A stretch of DNA of 64,000 bases from Zerene cesonia (GCF_012273895.1 NW_024045132.1:3348001-3412000); one strand, 5' to 3'. Positions 52,176 through 64,000 are shown, counted from the stretch's first letter. Translations and numbers: made by a program. The notes: generated by a model not told the origin, from the sequence alone.

Positions 52176-52967
52176 GCTCATCAATATATTTATACCAAAT
52201 AGAAATATAGTTTACTGGGTATAATTTAACTGTACATAAATTTGCTTAATCAAAAATATGTATTTTCTCGCTAAACCACTTTAAACATGCATATTTGACA
52301 ATTTTTATTTTGACACAAGATCCGAAGCTCTGACAAGCCAATGTGTCAAATCATGGTATTGATCGAATAACAAAAATTATTTAAGGAAAATGACAATAAT
52401 TAACATTCTGGTTGTATTCCGGTCTCTTCTCGAACGTAATCTTAGTTCGGTAACTTTTTTCATCCCCGTATTATTAAGATTTTTTACGTGCAATTGAATG
52501 GTTTTTTTTTGTACAAAAATATGGTGCGATATATCTATCGAATGAGTTTTATAAAGCACCGCTTTAATATGAATTGATCGAGATTAACAAAATGAAACCG
52601 AATATTGTTAAGTATGAAATAATGTTTTCTTATGCTTCCTTTTTGCATACAACTGTCGTTTCAACATATTTACTATTTACATTACTTCATGTTTGCTTCT
52701 AACAAATTCATGATATTTAATAATTCTGCTCGGTACGACTCCCCTAAATATACTTATCGTAGTAATAAATCACCACTTAAATCAATATTGACGAGTAAAT
52801 ATGGTGGGCGTAAGAAAACAGGGCTTATCGGAATAAATACATTATAGTCAGTTATCGTGACTAATCTCTGATAGCTGAAGTCAGTCGTACGAGTATAATA
52901 TATTAAATGTTATTTTTCTCGAATCTACTAGCCACTATAACCAGGCAGGTATTATTCGTATGAAAAC

Positions 52968-53100
52968 TAGCGGTCCCCTCCGGCTTCGCTCGTGTTACAA
53001 ATATAGCCTATAGCAATCAGGAAACACGTACGTATTAACGGTGAATTTTTTTCAAATTTGGTCAAGAAGTTCCTGCGATTAGCGCATTAAAAAAAACTTT
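52968..53100 (-). repeat. Dispersed short repeat relic
   Basis: It begins 'actagcggtcccctccggct' followed by 'tcgctcgtgttacaaatata', the inverse form of a 'gaagccggagggg...gctagt' repeat end. Confidence 0.4.
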
Positions 53101-53359
53101 TTTCTTTCGGCACGTTTTGTCAATGCAAAATTAAACAAAAAAAATATAAATAGTCTATTAATCTCATATACCCTTGCAATTGTTAATGATTCGTTGCAAT
53201 ATTTTTTCCGGGAATGAAGAGATTTAACAACCTTTGCCTTATTCGTCACATTATAAATGAAGATTTAATTTATATTCAGAGTAAATGCTACTTAAAATCT
53301 ACGATAAATTCCAAACACATCCATCCCGCTTTTAAGGGTGCTTAACGGTTTAAGATATT

Positions 53360-53469
53360 AGTAATATAGTAAAGATATATTTGCTTTTGGATGATGATTT
53401 AATATATTAATAATAGTAATATAGTAAAGATATATTTGCTTTTGGATGATGATTTAATATATTAATAAT
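53360..53469 (+). repeat. Perfect 55-bp tandem duplication
   Basis: 53360-53414 and 53415-53469 are identical ('agtaatatagtaaagatata' through 'gatgatgatttaatatatta'). No differences means a recent event or an unstable minisatellite. Confidence 0.9.
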
Positions 53470-54251
53470 AACAATAAATTTTATTGACAATTTTTCTTCG
53501 CATATTGTAGTAATTAAGTCACTGACACCCAAACTTGGTCCGACACCAAAACCTGTATGTCAGGAGTCAGTCATTAAGCTAAGAAACTGCTGTTATATAA
53601 AATTAAGAATTAATTTTTTTTTAGAAACCTACATAAAATGTGATTATACATTCCACAGTCGCGATTTAAATGTTTCTCTTATAAATATAATCAGTATTGA
53701 TAGCTGTCGGATCGGCTATTACTAAAACATATTTTTAGTTTATTTATTTATAAAAAAAGGATGATATTGCCGTTTGTAATAAATAGATAAATCACGTATA
53801 TATTATTTATAACACATACATTTTTATAATATGCTTAAAATACAAGCATTGTGCAAAACTATACGCTTATAAAGCACTATAAATTGCGACCTACAATCAA
53901 TCAGAGATTAACATACTTGTTCCTGAATTGGTTCTAAATTTATTGTCTGATCGAATGGATTACAATTTGGTATGCTAATACAACCCGCCACATCTATTCC
54001 CACAAAATTATACGTTTAAAGGTCACATAATTCTTCTTTATGTGTTACATGCATACACTGCAATAAAAGAATATATAGGGAAGGGTGAGAAAAAGGATAG
54101 GCCGTTCTCTTTCCCCACTTACCTAACGAAACACATTAGCATGCTACAAATTCATGCTGATCTTCTATGGGTGCATGCTGCCTTCCCGGCGCGAGCTGGC
54201 CCAATTCATGCCGAAGCGTGCTCGACTCCCACACTCAAAATTTACTATAAA

Positions 54252-54480
54252 TATCATCATCATCATCAGCCCATATATGTTCCCACTGCTAGGACAGAGG
54301 CCTCCTGTGAGGGTTCAGGCCCTCATCCACCACGCTGGCCAAGTGCAGGTTGTCAGATGTTACATGTCGTCGAACTTTTGATTCTTGGACATGCCGGTTT
54401 CCTCACGATGTTTTCCGCCACCGTTTGAGCAGTGGTTATGTTACACATGTGCAGATAAATTGAAAAGTCAATTTATTTCC
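54252..54480 (-). mobile_element. 5'-truncated copy of the tRNA-derived SINE
   Basis: The plus strand starts with the complement of the GAT tail (ATCATCATCATCATCAG) and continues with the complement of the SINE body. It ends about 54480 in the region next to the tRNA head, so the A and B boxes are missing. Open frames across it (54042-54428 and 54154-54381) read through the repeat and are not genes. Confidence 0.75.
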
Positions 54481-54744
54481 TATGTAATATATATCAGGAA
54501 ACAGTATTATTACGCTTAATGTTAATCGGGGAAATGCTTTTCTTCTTATTCTCTTGCCGATAAATCATAAAATGGTATGCAAAGACTTTAAATACAACAA
54601 TGGGGGATAAAATAAAAGCAGAAAACAAAGGGCCCGCTGTTCTTGAGTATAATTAATGAGTACAATAACATAATTAATCGCTGCCAACTTTTAAATCTTA
54701 ATTTGGAGGGTGTCTAAGAGATTTTCAATTACTTATGTTAAGGC

Positions 54745-54760
54745 AGAGGGCGCCACCTGA
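54745..54760 (-). promoter_or_regulatory. CTCF-like insulator motif
   Basis: The minus strand reads TCAGGTGGCGCCCTCT, containing AGGTGGCGC, the core of the insect CTCF site. It lies about 23 kb downstream of noc. Based on motif match only. Confidence 0.35.
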
Positions 54761-56007
54761 GAGCAATTTGTTATATTAACACGCGAATTAAAATGAGCTA
54801 TTCTCAGCCAGCACAATTCACTTTCTGTTTTCCCTCCCTAACGCTCCACAGACTGAAAATACGGTTCTTAAACATTTACCACGCTAGTAGTTTTATAAAA
54901 AAGTAAGAAAAGTAAACAATTAATATCCTAACACCACGAATAATAAAAAATCATTGATATTGCAAAATTTTACAAGGCTTTATATATAAATTTGAATCCA
55001 TTTTTCCTTGGTAACAGTTTCACGCTACCGGACCAATTTCAATAAAAAATGTTGTTGTGTTTGATATTGTCAGTACAGGGAACAAAAATAAGAACATTAA
55101 TTGGCTTTTAATTAATCTTAATGATTTTGCATAAACACAGGATAACGTTCGTTACTTAACTTAGTTACTTAAAAACTAGTGTGTGTGCCGCCCGCCATAA
55201 ATTGCGCCTTCTAGTTTATTTTCACGAAAGCAATTCCGACTTAGATACTGCATTCCGTGTACTATGGCCCTAACACTCCACTCTGGATGACGATGAATGA
55301 TGACCCGACACCGCAGTGATTAACGACTCCGCCATTCATCATACCGTGACGCGACGACGCCGACGCGATCCGTCAACGGATCCGACACGAATTACATTGA
55401 TTGACACTTTTGATATTCGGTTGCTGCGACAATGTGCTTGCGTTAATTACGTTGTGATTAACGATGTTGTTTTTTAGTAATGTAACCTTTTTGTTAGTCT
55501 GGAATTTTAAACTCGCGAAGGAATATCATTTAATTATTTTCACGTGTCACCGAGTGTCCTTGTGGGTTGCTTCTAATTTTTATTGAATAAACGACCCATA
55601 TATTGTATATTTCTGTTTCAAATACGAATGAGTAAAAAAAAGAAAGATAAAAGAATAAAAAAGGTTTGATCTTAATTGAGTAGTTTAGGATATTCTGCAG
55701 ATTACCTAGTACGTAGCTCTTAGCAAATTTAAAAACACAATATTGTGAACCAAACGAAACATGTATTAAGGTTATCTATGAGGTTACAATGGAAAGAATC
55801 GTTTGGTGTTTTAGACAGTGAACTCTCTTCCTTGTGCAAACATCTACAGTAAAACTCAATATTCCAGTTATACATGACAAATAGATTACATATACTGAGA
55901 AAACCACATAAAAACATTTCGTTCACTTAACTTCAACGTCGTTTAGAGGTCGTTTGCGGATCTTGTACTCTGATACCACACACCACATACAACAGATTTT
56001 ATTAAAA

Positions 56008-56175
56008 ACTAGCTTTTGCCCGCGGCTTGCACGCGTTAATTCGGAGTAGTTTGATAGATGTTATTATACATATAAACCTTCATCTTGAAGCACTCTGTCT
56101 ATTAAAAAACACCCCATCGAAATCTGTTGCGTAGTTTTAAAGATAAGCATACATGGGGACATACGGACAGAGATA
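56008..56175 (-). repeat. Dispersed short repeat, inverse copy
   Basis: 'actagcttttgcccgcggct' at the left end, then 'catcgaaatctgttgcgtag' and 'gggacatacggacagagata' match the inverse order of this lepidopteran repeat class. Confidence 0.55.
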
Positions 56176-56755
56176 GTGACTGCTTTATGCTATGTTGTGT
56201 GATGTTGCTCAGATATGAATTGTAGGAAATTTTCTCTAGTTCATTTGTTCATAGATATTTTGGTAAAATAACAAAAGATGTCGGTCAACAAAACTGCTTA
56301 GCAACGCTTTGTGGATACACAACGTTATAATATTGGACGAGCGATAATCATACGAAATGGGAAAACCGAAAAGAACGCATCGAAATCTATAAAACCACCT
56401 ATTTTAAAACCCAGTTTGATTGAACACTAGACATATAAGGAATGGTTCAAAGTACACTCGTAAATTTAATATTCTTATGCACGCTGAGTATCTTTAGATG
56501 AACACCATGAAGTAATACACCTATAAATATCAATATATCTCAAATAAATCTTGCTATCTTTAATCGATAATGAGCGGATGATAAGAAAATGATAGCCACA
56601 TCAATTTGTAATTGCCAAAAGTATTAAATACATGGAACATTATCAATTATCACGATCTTATAACGATTGTCACTTCACTGCGTTTAATCACATTACAGAT
56701 TACGGTGTGACCTCGTCCCAAATTGATGTTATTTCTTTGGTAACTATAAAACTTC

Positions 56756-56779
56756 ATAATATATGAGCTCATATATTAT
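56756..56779. repeat. 24-bp perfect palindrome
   Basis: The sequence is centred on GAGCTC at 56765-56770 and is self-complementary over all 24 bases, without a loop. It sits in AT-rich DNA. Confidence 0.7.
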
Positions 56780-57898
56780 ATGAGCATAGTTCTAATAGTT
56801 ATATAAATAATATTAGTTTGCACCTACACCTCACGTTTTCATCCTATTTTCCGGGTTACGATAGAACTGCGCCCTGTACATTTTTAATAAGTATTGCTTT
56901 TTTTGTGATATTTATAGTGTGCAGTAAAGAATTTGACATATATTCCTATCATTCCAATTTCTTATTAATTAGCGGGCAACTGAGTAGTTGTTTCTCCTGG
57001 TAAACTATTAAAACCCCCTGAATTTTTGTGGAAGTAGATACATTTAAAAATGTGCAAGCTTTTTTTTAAAAACCAGGTATATAGGAAAAACTACGAGACA
57101 GAACTAATGTACTGGGCAGGGTGGAAATAGGATACGGGCCTCCGATAAATAAATTCAATAAAAATGTGATTTGAAGGTCGTTATTTGCACGATAACTTTA
57201 AATAATATTGCACCAATTGCAATTTGTGGAAATATGGCGTGTATTTATTTTTTTCACATAAATATAACACATAAGGAAGCAATTACCGGTGACAACTAAA
57301 AAACAATATATTTTTATGAACGCACTTCCCTTATACGTGACTCTAAAGGTATTTAAGAATAAATGAGATCACGCAGGTATTAAAAAGAATTCATAAAATT
57401 ATATGCAACTACGAAAAATTTTCATTAAATTTACCGGATAATTCTTTTTTCGACAAGGTCTGAGGCCGATATTTCAAAATAACAGTATCAATGGTAATGA
57501 TATCTAAAATTAAAAGGTATCTTCGTATTATTTACATGCGACAGAAATTTTATTTCACCTATATAATCTTATTAATTTAGTAATATGATAGATAATCGAA
57601 ATATAATTTGATCTGTACGTCTTATATAATCCTAGTCTATCCGGTCAAGCAGCTAGTCAATTTTTAGATACCTTTGAAAGGTACTTTTTTTAGAAGTATG
57701 TCTATTTTTTGTCGTTTCGAGTAAGAATTTCGCGTATAATTTAATTATTATGAAACATTAAACCCGAAAAAGTAAACTATGAGTCTAATCATAATTAATT
57801 AGTTGCGATATTGTAATACTAATGCGTCATTCAAAATATATATCTTCAGCCCAGATCTTTTGTTGTGATTATATTTATCAATCGGGAAAAACATAAAA

Positions 57899-58047
57899 AT
57901 CCCACTAATATTATTAAAGCAAAAGTTCGTACGTATGAATGTTTGTTGCTCTTTCATGCGAAGACGAAGAAAATATTATATTATAGTCAGGATTAGCACA
58001 TAGGCTACTTTTTAACCAGGTACAACGCAAATGACGCCGCAAGTTTA
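57899..58047 (+). repeat. Dispersed short repeat, partial
   Basis: 'cactaatattattaaagcaa', 'tgtttgttgctctttcatgc' and 'taggctactttttaaccagg' mark it. It lacks the target-recognition part in the middle. Confidence 0.5.
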
Positions 58048-58669
58048 ATTTTCATGTGTTCAAGTTTAGTTTTTATATAATTGTATCGTAATTAGTAGTT
58101 TTATAGTAGTGATTCTCATCACTTGTATTTCAACGATTCGTTGACTGCAAATTTCAATTTAAAGTACTATAATTATTTAAAAACCAAAAAAGCTCTTATT
58201 TGTTTATCGATTTTATAAGTAAGTCATTTTGAAGGATATTCATCAGTTAAGTACATCTGTTTAGGAATTTAGTTATCGTAATGAAAAAAAGTTATTCTCG
58301 CATACTTAAGTATACATATCAATCGTAAGGTAGTTTATTACAAGCGATTTTTATTATGAATACTTACTTGCTGTTGCTTTCGTATCGCTATGAAGACTTG
58401 ATGAATCTAAGTTTCACTACGATAGAGGTGGAGGTACAGAAAGGTTAGAAGGAGAGGGTCGAATATTCACCAAACCATCTAGCGTTTATAATTTCCAGAT
58501 AATTGATAAGCAAAGCTTGTATGTATATTTCCATTCAAATAATTTATCGTAAAGCACTATACACTAGAAACAAAAGACAAAGATTCACATTAAATATTTT
58601 TAAATACTAATAGTGATTGTATGAATTAAGAAATTTATATGAGATAGACTCAAAATATGCACTGCATAT

Positions 58670-58977
58670 GTAACATGTAGTGGTGGCTCAGTGGTGAGAA
58701 CCTCGGACTTCAAAATCGATAAGTAGGATTCGAGACCGGGCGAGCGTGCAGGAAATAAATGATTTTTCAAGTTATCTGCACATGTGAATAACATCACCAC
58801 TGCTTAAAACGGTGCAGGAAAACATCGTGAGGAAACCGGCATGTCCAAGAATCAAAAGTTCGACGACATGTGACATCTGCCAACCTGCATTTGGTCAGCG
58901 TGGTGGATTATGGCCTGAACCCTTATAGGAGGCCTGTGCCCCAGCAGTGGGAACATAAATAGGCTGATGATGATGAC
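58670..58977 (+). mobile_element. Full-length tRNA-derived SINE
   Basis: A pol III A box (TGGCTCAGTGGTG, from about 58684) and a B box (GATTCGAGACC, from about 58727) mark the tRNA-like head. The body contains AAAACATCGTGAGGAAACC and GTGGTGGATTATGGCCTGAA. The element ends in a short (GAT) microsatellite tail. The same body occurs in opposite orientation at 54252-54480 and within 19640-19917. This family is widespread in Lepidoptera; I do not assign a formal name. No clear target duplication is visible, and the B box has drifted from GGTTCGA, so it is an old copy. Confidence 0.8.
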
Positions 58978-60014
58978 GAGACTTTCAAAAAGTTAATGCA
59001 CTTTATCATGTTATATAAATAATGAGGTATATAAAGAAAATTGTAGGAGATACTTTTCTAATTTCCAGTTGGTGAATGTGTTTGACTTCTCATTTTCACG
59101 TTTTTTGCATTTATTTGTAGCGTACATGCATATATAATATTTGTGTGGTATGAAACAATGAGTATCACCGCGGTGAGAGGACTTGACAGCCCGCCATTGC
59201 TTCCGCCTGCGACTTCCGCTGCCAGCTAGTGATGGCTTCTAGAGTAGAGGCATCGACATCGATTAATATTTAATTTTAATTGTGGTCTAATTTTGTTGAT
59301 TTTATGTTTATAAAAGTATATTTGTAGATAATATTGCAGATCATAGCAGATGTATATTTAGCAGGGAATCAGACCAGATATTTTGAATTAGAATTTGGTA
59401 TAGCAACGTATTATGTTTTTTTGTCAAAATTTTCCATCCGCATAAAGGCGAAGATAAGTTTATAATATTATATAGGCTTAAAGGTATAAAAAACCCCTTA
59501 TTTTGCTAAATAAATAATCTATTAACAGTTATTCTGAACTTACAGTTAAATCGAGAATTCTCTGAGGTGCCTTTGAACTGTCATAATATAAACATATTTC
59601 ATTCATTTATCGATAACCGTTCCACATCACTATCCATCTGCCACAGTGTCAATTAGGAGACGCAGTCGGCAGTGCAACGATTTCAATAGAGCTCCCACTA
59701 CACTCTTGCACATTTGCAATATATTGTATGGGGTGAAGTGACAGCTCTATTCATATTAAGTCCTTGTTTTTCTCATTTTGCGGCTGCTTCAATACATTAA
59801 ATACTGTGAAGATAATAACGCATTTTTTAAATTATGATTTTATAGATATGACATATTCACTTGGTCTAAATCAATATGGAAACTGAAAATGTTGAAAAAG
59901 ACCTAAGCCTTATTTTCATTAACATGAAATGTTATGTAAACTATTATATTATGACATTGGAACAGGACAAAATTATGTACTTCAAAACTTTTTTCTAATA
60001 CATAATTTACATCA

Positions 60015-60118
60015 GTTTCAAATATCGTCGAAATCTGTTTAAATGGGTTTCACGTGGATGTGTGACAAACGTACATGCTTCCCACAAACTTACACGTTCA
60101 TTATATTAGCAAGCAGTA
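60015..60118 (-). repeat. Dispersed short repeat relic
   Basis: 'aatatcgtcgaaatctgttt' followed by 'cccacaaacttacacgttca' and 'ttatattagcaag' is a decayed inverse copy of the same class. Confidence 0.4.
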
Positions 60119-61069
60119 AGTAAAAGATACAGTGAAGCCAAAGATTCACCATTTCTTTCAATTAAACTAATTGCATAAAAATATCGACGGTTAAAAGAAA
60201 TCCATCTCTACTATTCAAGCAAGTTTGTCCACAAACCGGGCTTGCCAAGCGGACAAACGTCATACCGTCAGCAAAACCGTCCAAAGCTACGAAAATAACT
60301 GCACCAATTAGACATGTCAACGCTGTCTAGCTCTGAGATCAAATGGTCAGCGCAGAAACCGGCCAAATGTAACCATTACGCAGCGCTGACAAATGACTTC
60401 GGGAGTATGTGCTTACTCAAATTACGTATAGTTACTTGTGCTGAAGGTCAGCTAAAACAGTTTGCCCAGATTGATACAAACATCTGTATCAATGAACAGT
60501 TTTTGCTTATTTGTAAAACAGTAGTAGATATATAGATGTATGATAAACCACCAATAAAAATATACAATTCTTATTGGTGGCTTATTTAAATCGATATTTT
60601 AATTTTCTTCCTCTTAATCGGCTATTTATGTCAACTTACCTTCCAATTCCATCTCTTTTTTAACGTCTAATTTAACGTATATTTCAAGTATCCTAAAATA
60701 TTATGTTGCTACAAAAACATATCACACGAACTACAGAAATAGTAACACATTCGCAATGCTCATAAAGATCATCATCAAGTCGCATAAACACGTCCAAAAT
60801 CGTTCACATCTCATTTGTCTCCACGAAGCAATGTGAATAGCGCAGTGGATGGGATCTAATGACCGGTCGACTAATTAAACCAATGAAAATCCGGCGGGCC
60901 GTCAATCAAGCGACGGATTTCGTCATGGGATTAGTGCCAGTGATGCGATAGTGTGGATCATTCTGGAAAAACTAATGGTTACTTTATTGATAGTCTGGTT
61001 CGCTGAAATTTAAATATGGACCTTACTCTGTCGGTTCCATATAACCTACCATAGATAATATAATACTAG

Positions 61070-61251
61070 AACCTTCTAATATGATAAACGCGAAAGTTTG
61101 TAAGTATGTATGGATATTTGCTACTCTTTCACGTGAAAACAGCTTATCATAACAATATTAAATTTGGTCCACAAATGGATTATAGTCTGGATTAGCACAT
61201 AGCCTACTTTTTACCCGGATGCCATGCAAGTGACGCCGCGGGTAACAGCTT
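61070..61251 (+). repeat. Dispersed short repeat copy
   Basis: 'acgcgaaagtttgtaagtat', 'gctactctttcacgtgaaaa', 'tagcctactttttacccgga' and 'gacgccgcgggtaacagctt' give a complete layout. It is close to 57899-58047. Confidence 0.6.
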
Positions 61252-61743
61252 GTATTGTTACTATTTTCTGAAAGAGTTCACTATGAGGTGATTAGGCTCC
61301 CTAATAAACCATATTATATTTATTGCTATAGTGTTAACGTTTCTATACGTATAGTTATATTAAATAGTTATATATAAATATATGGATTGTTTACACCACC
61401 GATCAATAATAAGAGGTTAGAAGAGAATTATAAAGCTTACGTAGATACTACTGATAGACATAAAATACGAGTAAAATACTACTAGTTGTTATACTCGTGT
61501 GTAATTTGTTTTTTTAAAGTAGCAACGCTTTAGCGAAAGCGTAGCTAAAATTTAATTCTTCCCTTTCAATTCAAAATAAATGAATTATAAAATAATGCCA
61601 CCAACTATTTAAATACTCCTGTTTTAATTGCGTTTGTAACAAATCCCAGTCAACCATTAGCTGCCAAAACCCGTCCATCCAACTCCATATTCCATCCAAG
61701 AGCGTATATAGGATGGACGTGTCAATTAACTAATTACTGGCCA

Positions 61744-61796
61744 GTGACAAGGCGAGTTACTGGCGCGATGTCGCTGTCAGCTGTCAGCGGTGACAG
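61744..61796. promoter_or_regulatory. TGACAG/CTGTCA cluster
   Basis: GTGACA is at 61744, CTGTCA at 61774 and 61781, and TGACAG at 61791. A TGTCA at 61720 and a homeodomain-type TTAACTAATTA lie just upstream. It is a possible Homothorax/MEIS-type binding cluster in a GC-richer patch; function is inferred only. Confidence 0.3.
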
Positions 61797-62206
61797 GCGC
61801 AGATGGAGCGAGCTTTCGTCAGGGCCTATTATTGACTTAAACACGGGGGTGTATATGCGTTGTTAATGTTCAAATTGGTCCAGTATTTGTAAATGATAAT
61901 TAAACGCGAAGTTACATCACAGTAACGAAGTACGACATGTGTTATTTCATTTGTAATTACCTCAGTTTGTAAGATATTCGGATAAAATATTCTGAAAAAA
62001 GTCTTGGGTATAGTTTAAGTAGTCAATATCATGCTAGAGATTAGAGATGGTATCTGTAAGAGTCAAAAGCAAGGTAAGCAAGTTTGTTGTATGAATGTAA
62101 GAAGCTTGACGAAAATGAACGAAACGCCTTTATATTAAATGGTATAATTTCTGTAGTGCACAATCTAACTTCATTTCTAATTTTCAAACTTTACGGTTTC
62201 ATCATC

Positions 62207-62475
62207 TACTAGCTTTCTGCGCACAGATTCACCTGCGTAGTCAAAGGAAACGAAAGACTTGGGCTTTTACTAGCAAAGCTTGCGTTCCGTATTCTCCCAC
62301 ATTTCCCGGATAACTGGATTTTTGTGATACAAGCTATTCTATATCCTTTCTCAGCTCTTAAACAATCGTTGTACCTACTTTCATCCAAATCGGTTGAATG
62401 GTTTAGGCGTAAAGACGTTTAGGCGTACAGACTGGCATACATAGTAACTTCGCATTTATAATATTAGTAAAGATG
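62207..62475 (-). repeat. Dispersed short repeat, inverse copy with 3' 'tttataatattagtaaagat'
   Basis: 'actagctttctgcgcacaga', 'ttcatccaaatcggttgaat' and the end 'cgcatttataatattagtaa' identify it. The copy is nearly complete. Confidence 0.6.
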
Positions 62476-63488
62476 AGACTAGCTTGACGTTACCTTAACA
62501 TGACGTAACATTAGCAAATTAAAAAGAAAACGTAACAACGAAAACAGCTCTACATAGAGCACAAACGAAATTCGCATTCCATATAATTAATTACCGCTCT
62601 ATGTAGCGATACAAATAAAATTAGTATTCCCTCCGTCACATTATCGCTACAAGCCGAGGTGTCATGTTGTCGTATTTCATTTATTAACTCTGCATTTGTT
62701 GTTACACCCTGATTTACGAGCACGCTAGTTCGCTGTGACAGGCCCTGGCAGCTGCTAGATAGGGATAGCTTGATATATCTGTCAGCGGCTTAATGAATAT
62801 ATAAGTACGTTTAAATGCGAGATATCCAGTTATTTAACAAAGTGTATGAATAATAATTGTGTGGACTGTGGAAACGATCGAATAACCGATAACGATACAT
62901 GATAAGACAATACTCCATGAGTTATGGAGTTGAAATAACCAAATTATGGAAATTAAATATCAGCTTAAAATTAAATAATTTCCTAAATGTTTGAGAAAGG
63001 GAAACGAAGAAATCCAACTATCTTATAAGCAAAGCGATGTCACAATAGATTATTATAATATTATATTTTAATATTTTATGAATTTCATTAAGAGAGAAAA
63101 AATAGATCACTTCATATATCCTATATCCACCACATATATACTCAAATATAAACATTAAATACATTTATTCCATACCGTCAGTCATCACGCTTTTCACTAA
63201 CACATATCATACACTTGTCATTCACCACGCAACACTTTCACACCCTTTGTTTTTACTTTGTATGTTTATTATAATAATATAAATGTGGGACTTTTTTAAA
63301 CAGAGCAAGGAGCTGACCTGTTTGCTCTTCTATTTTATTCGTTGAAAATGAATATTAAATATAATCTTTATTAATTTATACTCCTATAGTAATATGCTTC
63401 TCGTACTAAATAAAAATTATAAGTGCATGAACTATTCTAGGTTTAGTACCTAGTCTAAGTAAAACACATCTTAGTTATACTCTTCTTC

Positions 63489-63649
63489 TTTCTGTAGGTT
63501 TTCCGGGATAAAACCTTTCTTATTTCCTTTCTCAGCTCTCATGCTATTTTTCACCAAATTTCATCCCAATCGGTTCAGTAGTTTAGACGTGAAGAAGAGT
63601 CAGACGGACGGACCGAGTTATTTTCACATTTATAACACTTGTAGGGACG
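63489..63649 (-). repeat. Dispersed short repeat, inverse copy
   Basis: 'aatttcatcccaatcggttc', 'agacggacggaccgagttat' and 'cacatttataacacttgtag' match the 62207-62475 copy, with a different left part. Confidence 0.6.
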
Positions 63650-64000
63650 ATAAGACTGTACGCAAGCTTTGTAACATTTAAAGTAATATCCTTTATAATA
63701 TTTGAATTTTCGTATGTGAATGCGGTATAAGGTTACTTATAAACTACGTACGAAGAATTCAAATGAGACCGAAATTGGTTTATTGCCCAGTGCGTAGGCG
63801 TTGTGCACAAATAATGCCTCATATTGACCATTAGAGCGAGCGTTGTAACGTAAATCGTCAATCATCTACTCGCATTAATCTTGTGCAGACAACTTGATAG
63901 ATCATCGCTTTGCGCCGTGGAGTGTGTGCGTCTGGATGTGCCAATATTTTCCATTCTGCATTAGTTATAAATGGTTTGGGTGTTCGGTTTGTTGTGAGCA

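Larger units (their letters stand above)
54481..57898. other. Intergenic with a GC-rich island at 55160-55440
   Basis: The island contains an internal inverted repeat GATCCGTcaACGGATC (about 55365-55380) and GATGAATG/CATTCATC arms. It could be an enhancer or replication-associated element. The rest is AT-rich, apart from the repeat at 56008. Confidence 0.35.
58978..64000. other. Intergenic with repeats, no gene seen
   Basis: Apart from the repeats and the TGACAG cluster listed, a GC-rich patch at 59160-59250 has short open frames on both strands, and 60820-60960 is moderately GC-rich. No gene is supported. Confidence 0.35.

Noticed and set aside
54042..54428. 128-codon plus-strand frame
   Set aside because: It reads through the inverse SINE copy at 54252-54480; the encoded stretch also appears in the SINE at 19.6 kb.
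58655..59004. Target-site duplication around the SINE at 58670
   Set aside because: Only a 7-base match (ATGCACT) was found, displaced about 20 bp from the element ends, which chance explains.
1..64000. CRISPR array, bacterial operon or phage-like island
   Set aside because: No regularly spaced direct repeats with spacers, no Shine-Dalgarno-linked gene strings and no bacterial-type genes; all features fit insect nuclear DNA.

Overview
The window is animal nuclear DNA, very probably from a butterfly or moth (Lepidoptera). It is AT-rich, has no operon-like packing, and its only clear gene has an intron with GT/AG ends. It carries dispersed repeats typical of lepidopteran genomes: a tRNA-derived SINE with a GATGATGA tail, short repeats ending in 'cgaagccggggcgaacagctag', and 3' tails of 5'-truncated non-LTR retrotransposons. 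A 1000-N assembly gap lies at 41964-42963.

The one gene I can name is a NET-family zinc-finger co-repressor, the Noc/Elbow orthologue (29947-31423, + strand, two coding exons, 446 residues). It has the Sp-like SPLALLAQTCSQIG box, the Groucho-binding FKPY motif, the family Cys-rich block and the single atypical C-x8-C-x12-H-x3-H finger. A GC- and CpG-rich promoter/leader with several short upstream ORFs precedes it. About 30 kb on each side holds no other recognisable full gene. This agrees with what is known of the Drosophila elB-noc locus, where these developmental regulators sit in a regulatory gene desert.

1-29 kb: AT-rich sequence with two 12-bp-periodic TGACAG arrays (1471-1514 and 2312-2357), a tRNA-like fragment, relic repeats, small perfect hairpins (12570-12604, 18479-18532) and one SINE that inserted with an internal inversion and a perfect 11-bp target duplication (19629-19928). 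Two minus-strand exon candidates are hidden here. The better one, 26232-26062, is 171 bp, phase 0/0, with good splice sites and stop codons just outside them. The weaker one, 10193-10073, looks like a first coding exon.

31-64 kb: noc 3' UTR, then gene-poor DNA with retroelement relics, a 24-bp perfect inverted repeat (35489-35544), the gap, GC-richer islands that may be conserved regulatory elements, a perfect 55-bp tandem duplication (53360-53469), a full-length SINE (58670-58977) and two CTCF-like motifs. I found no prokaryotic system, CRISPR array, rRNA, intact transposase or reverse transcriptase. Nothing here amounts to a clearly new biological system; the strongest unexplained signal is the minus-strand exon near 26.1 kb.
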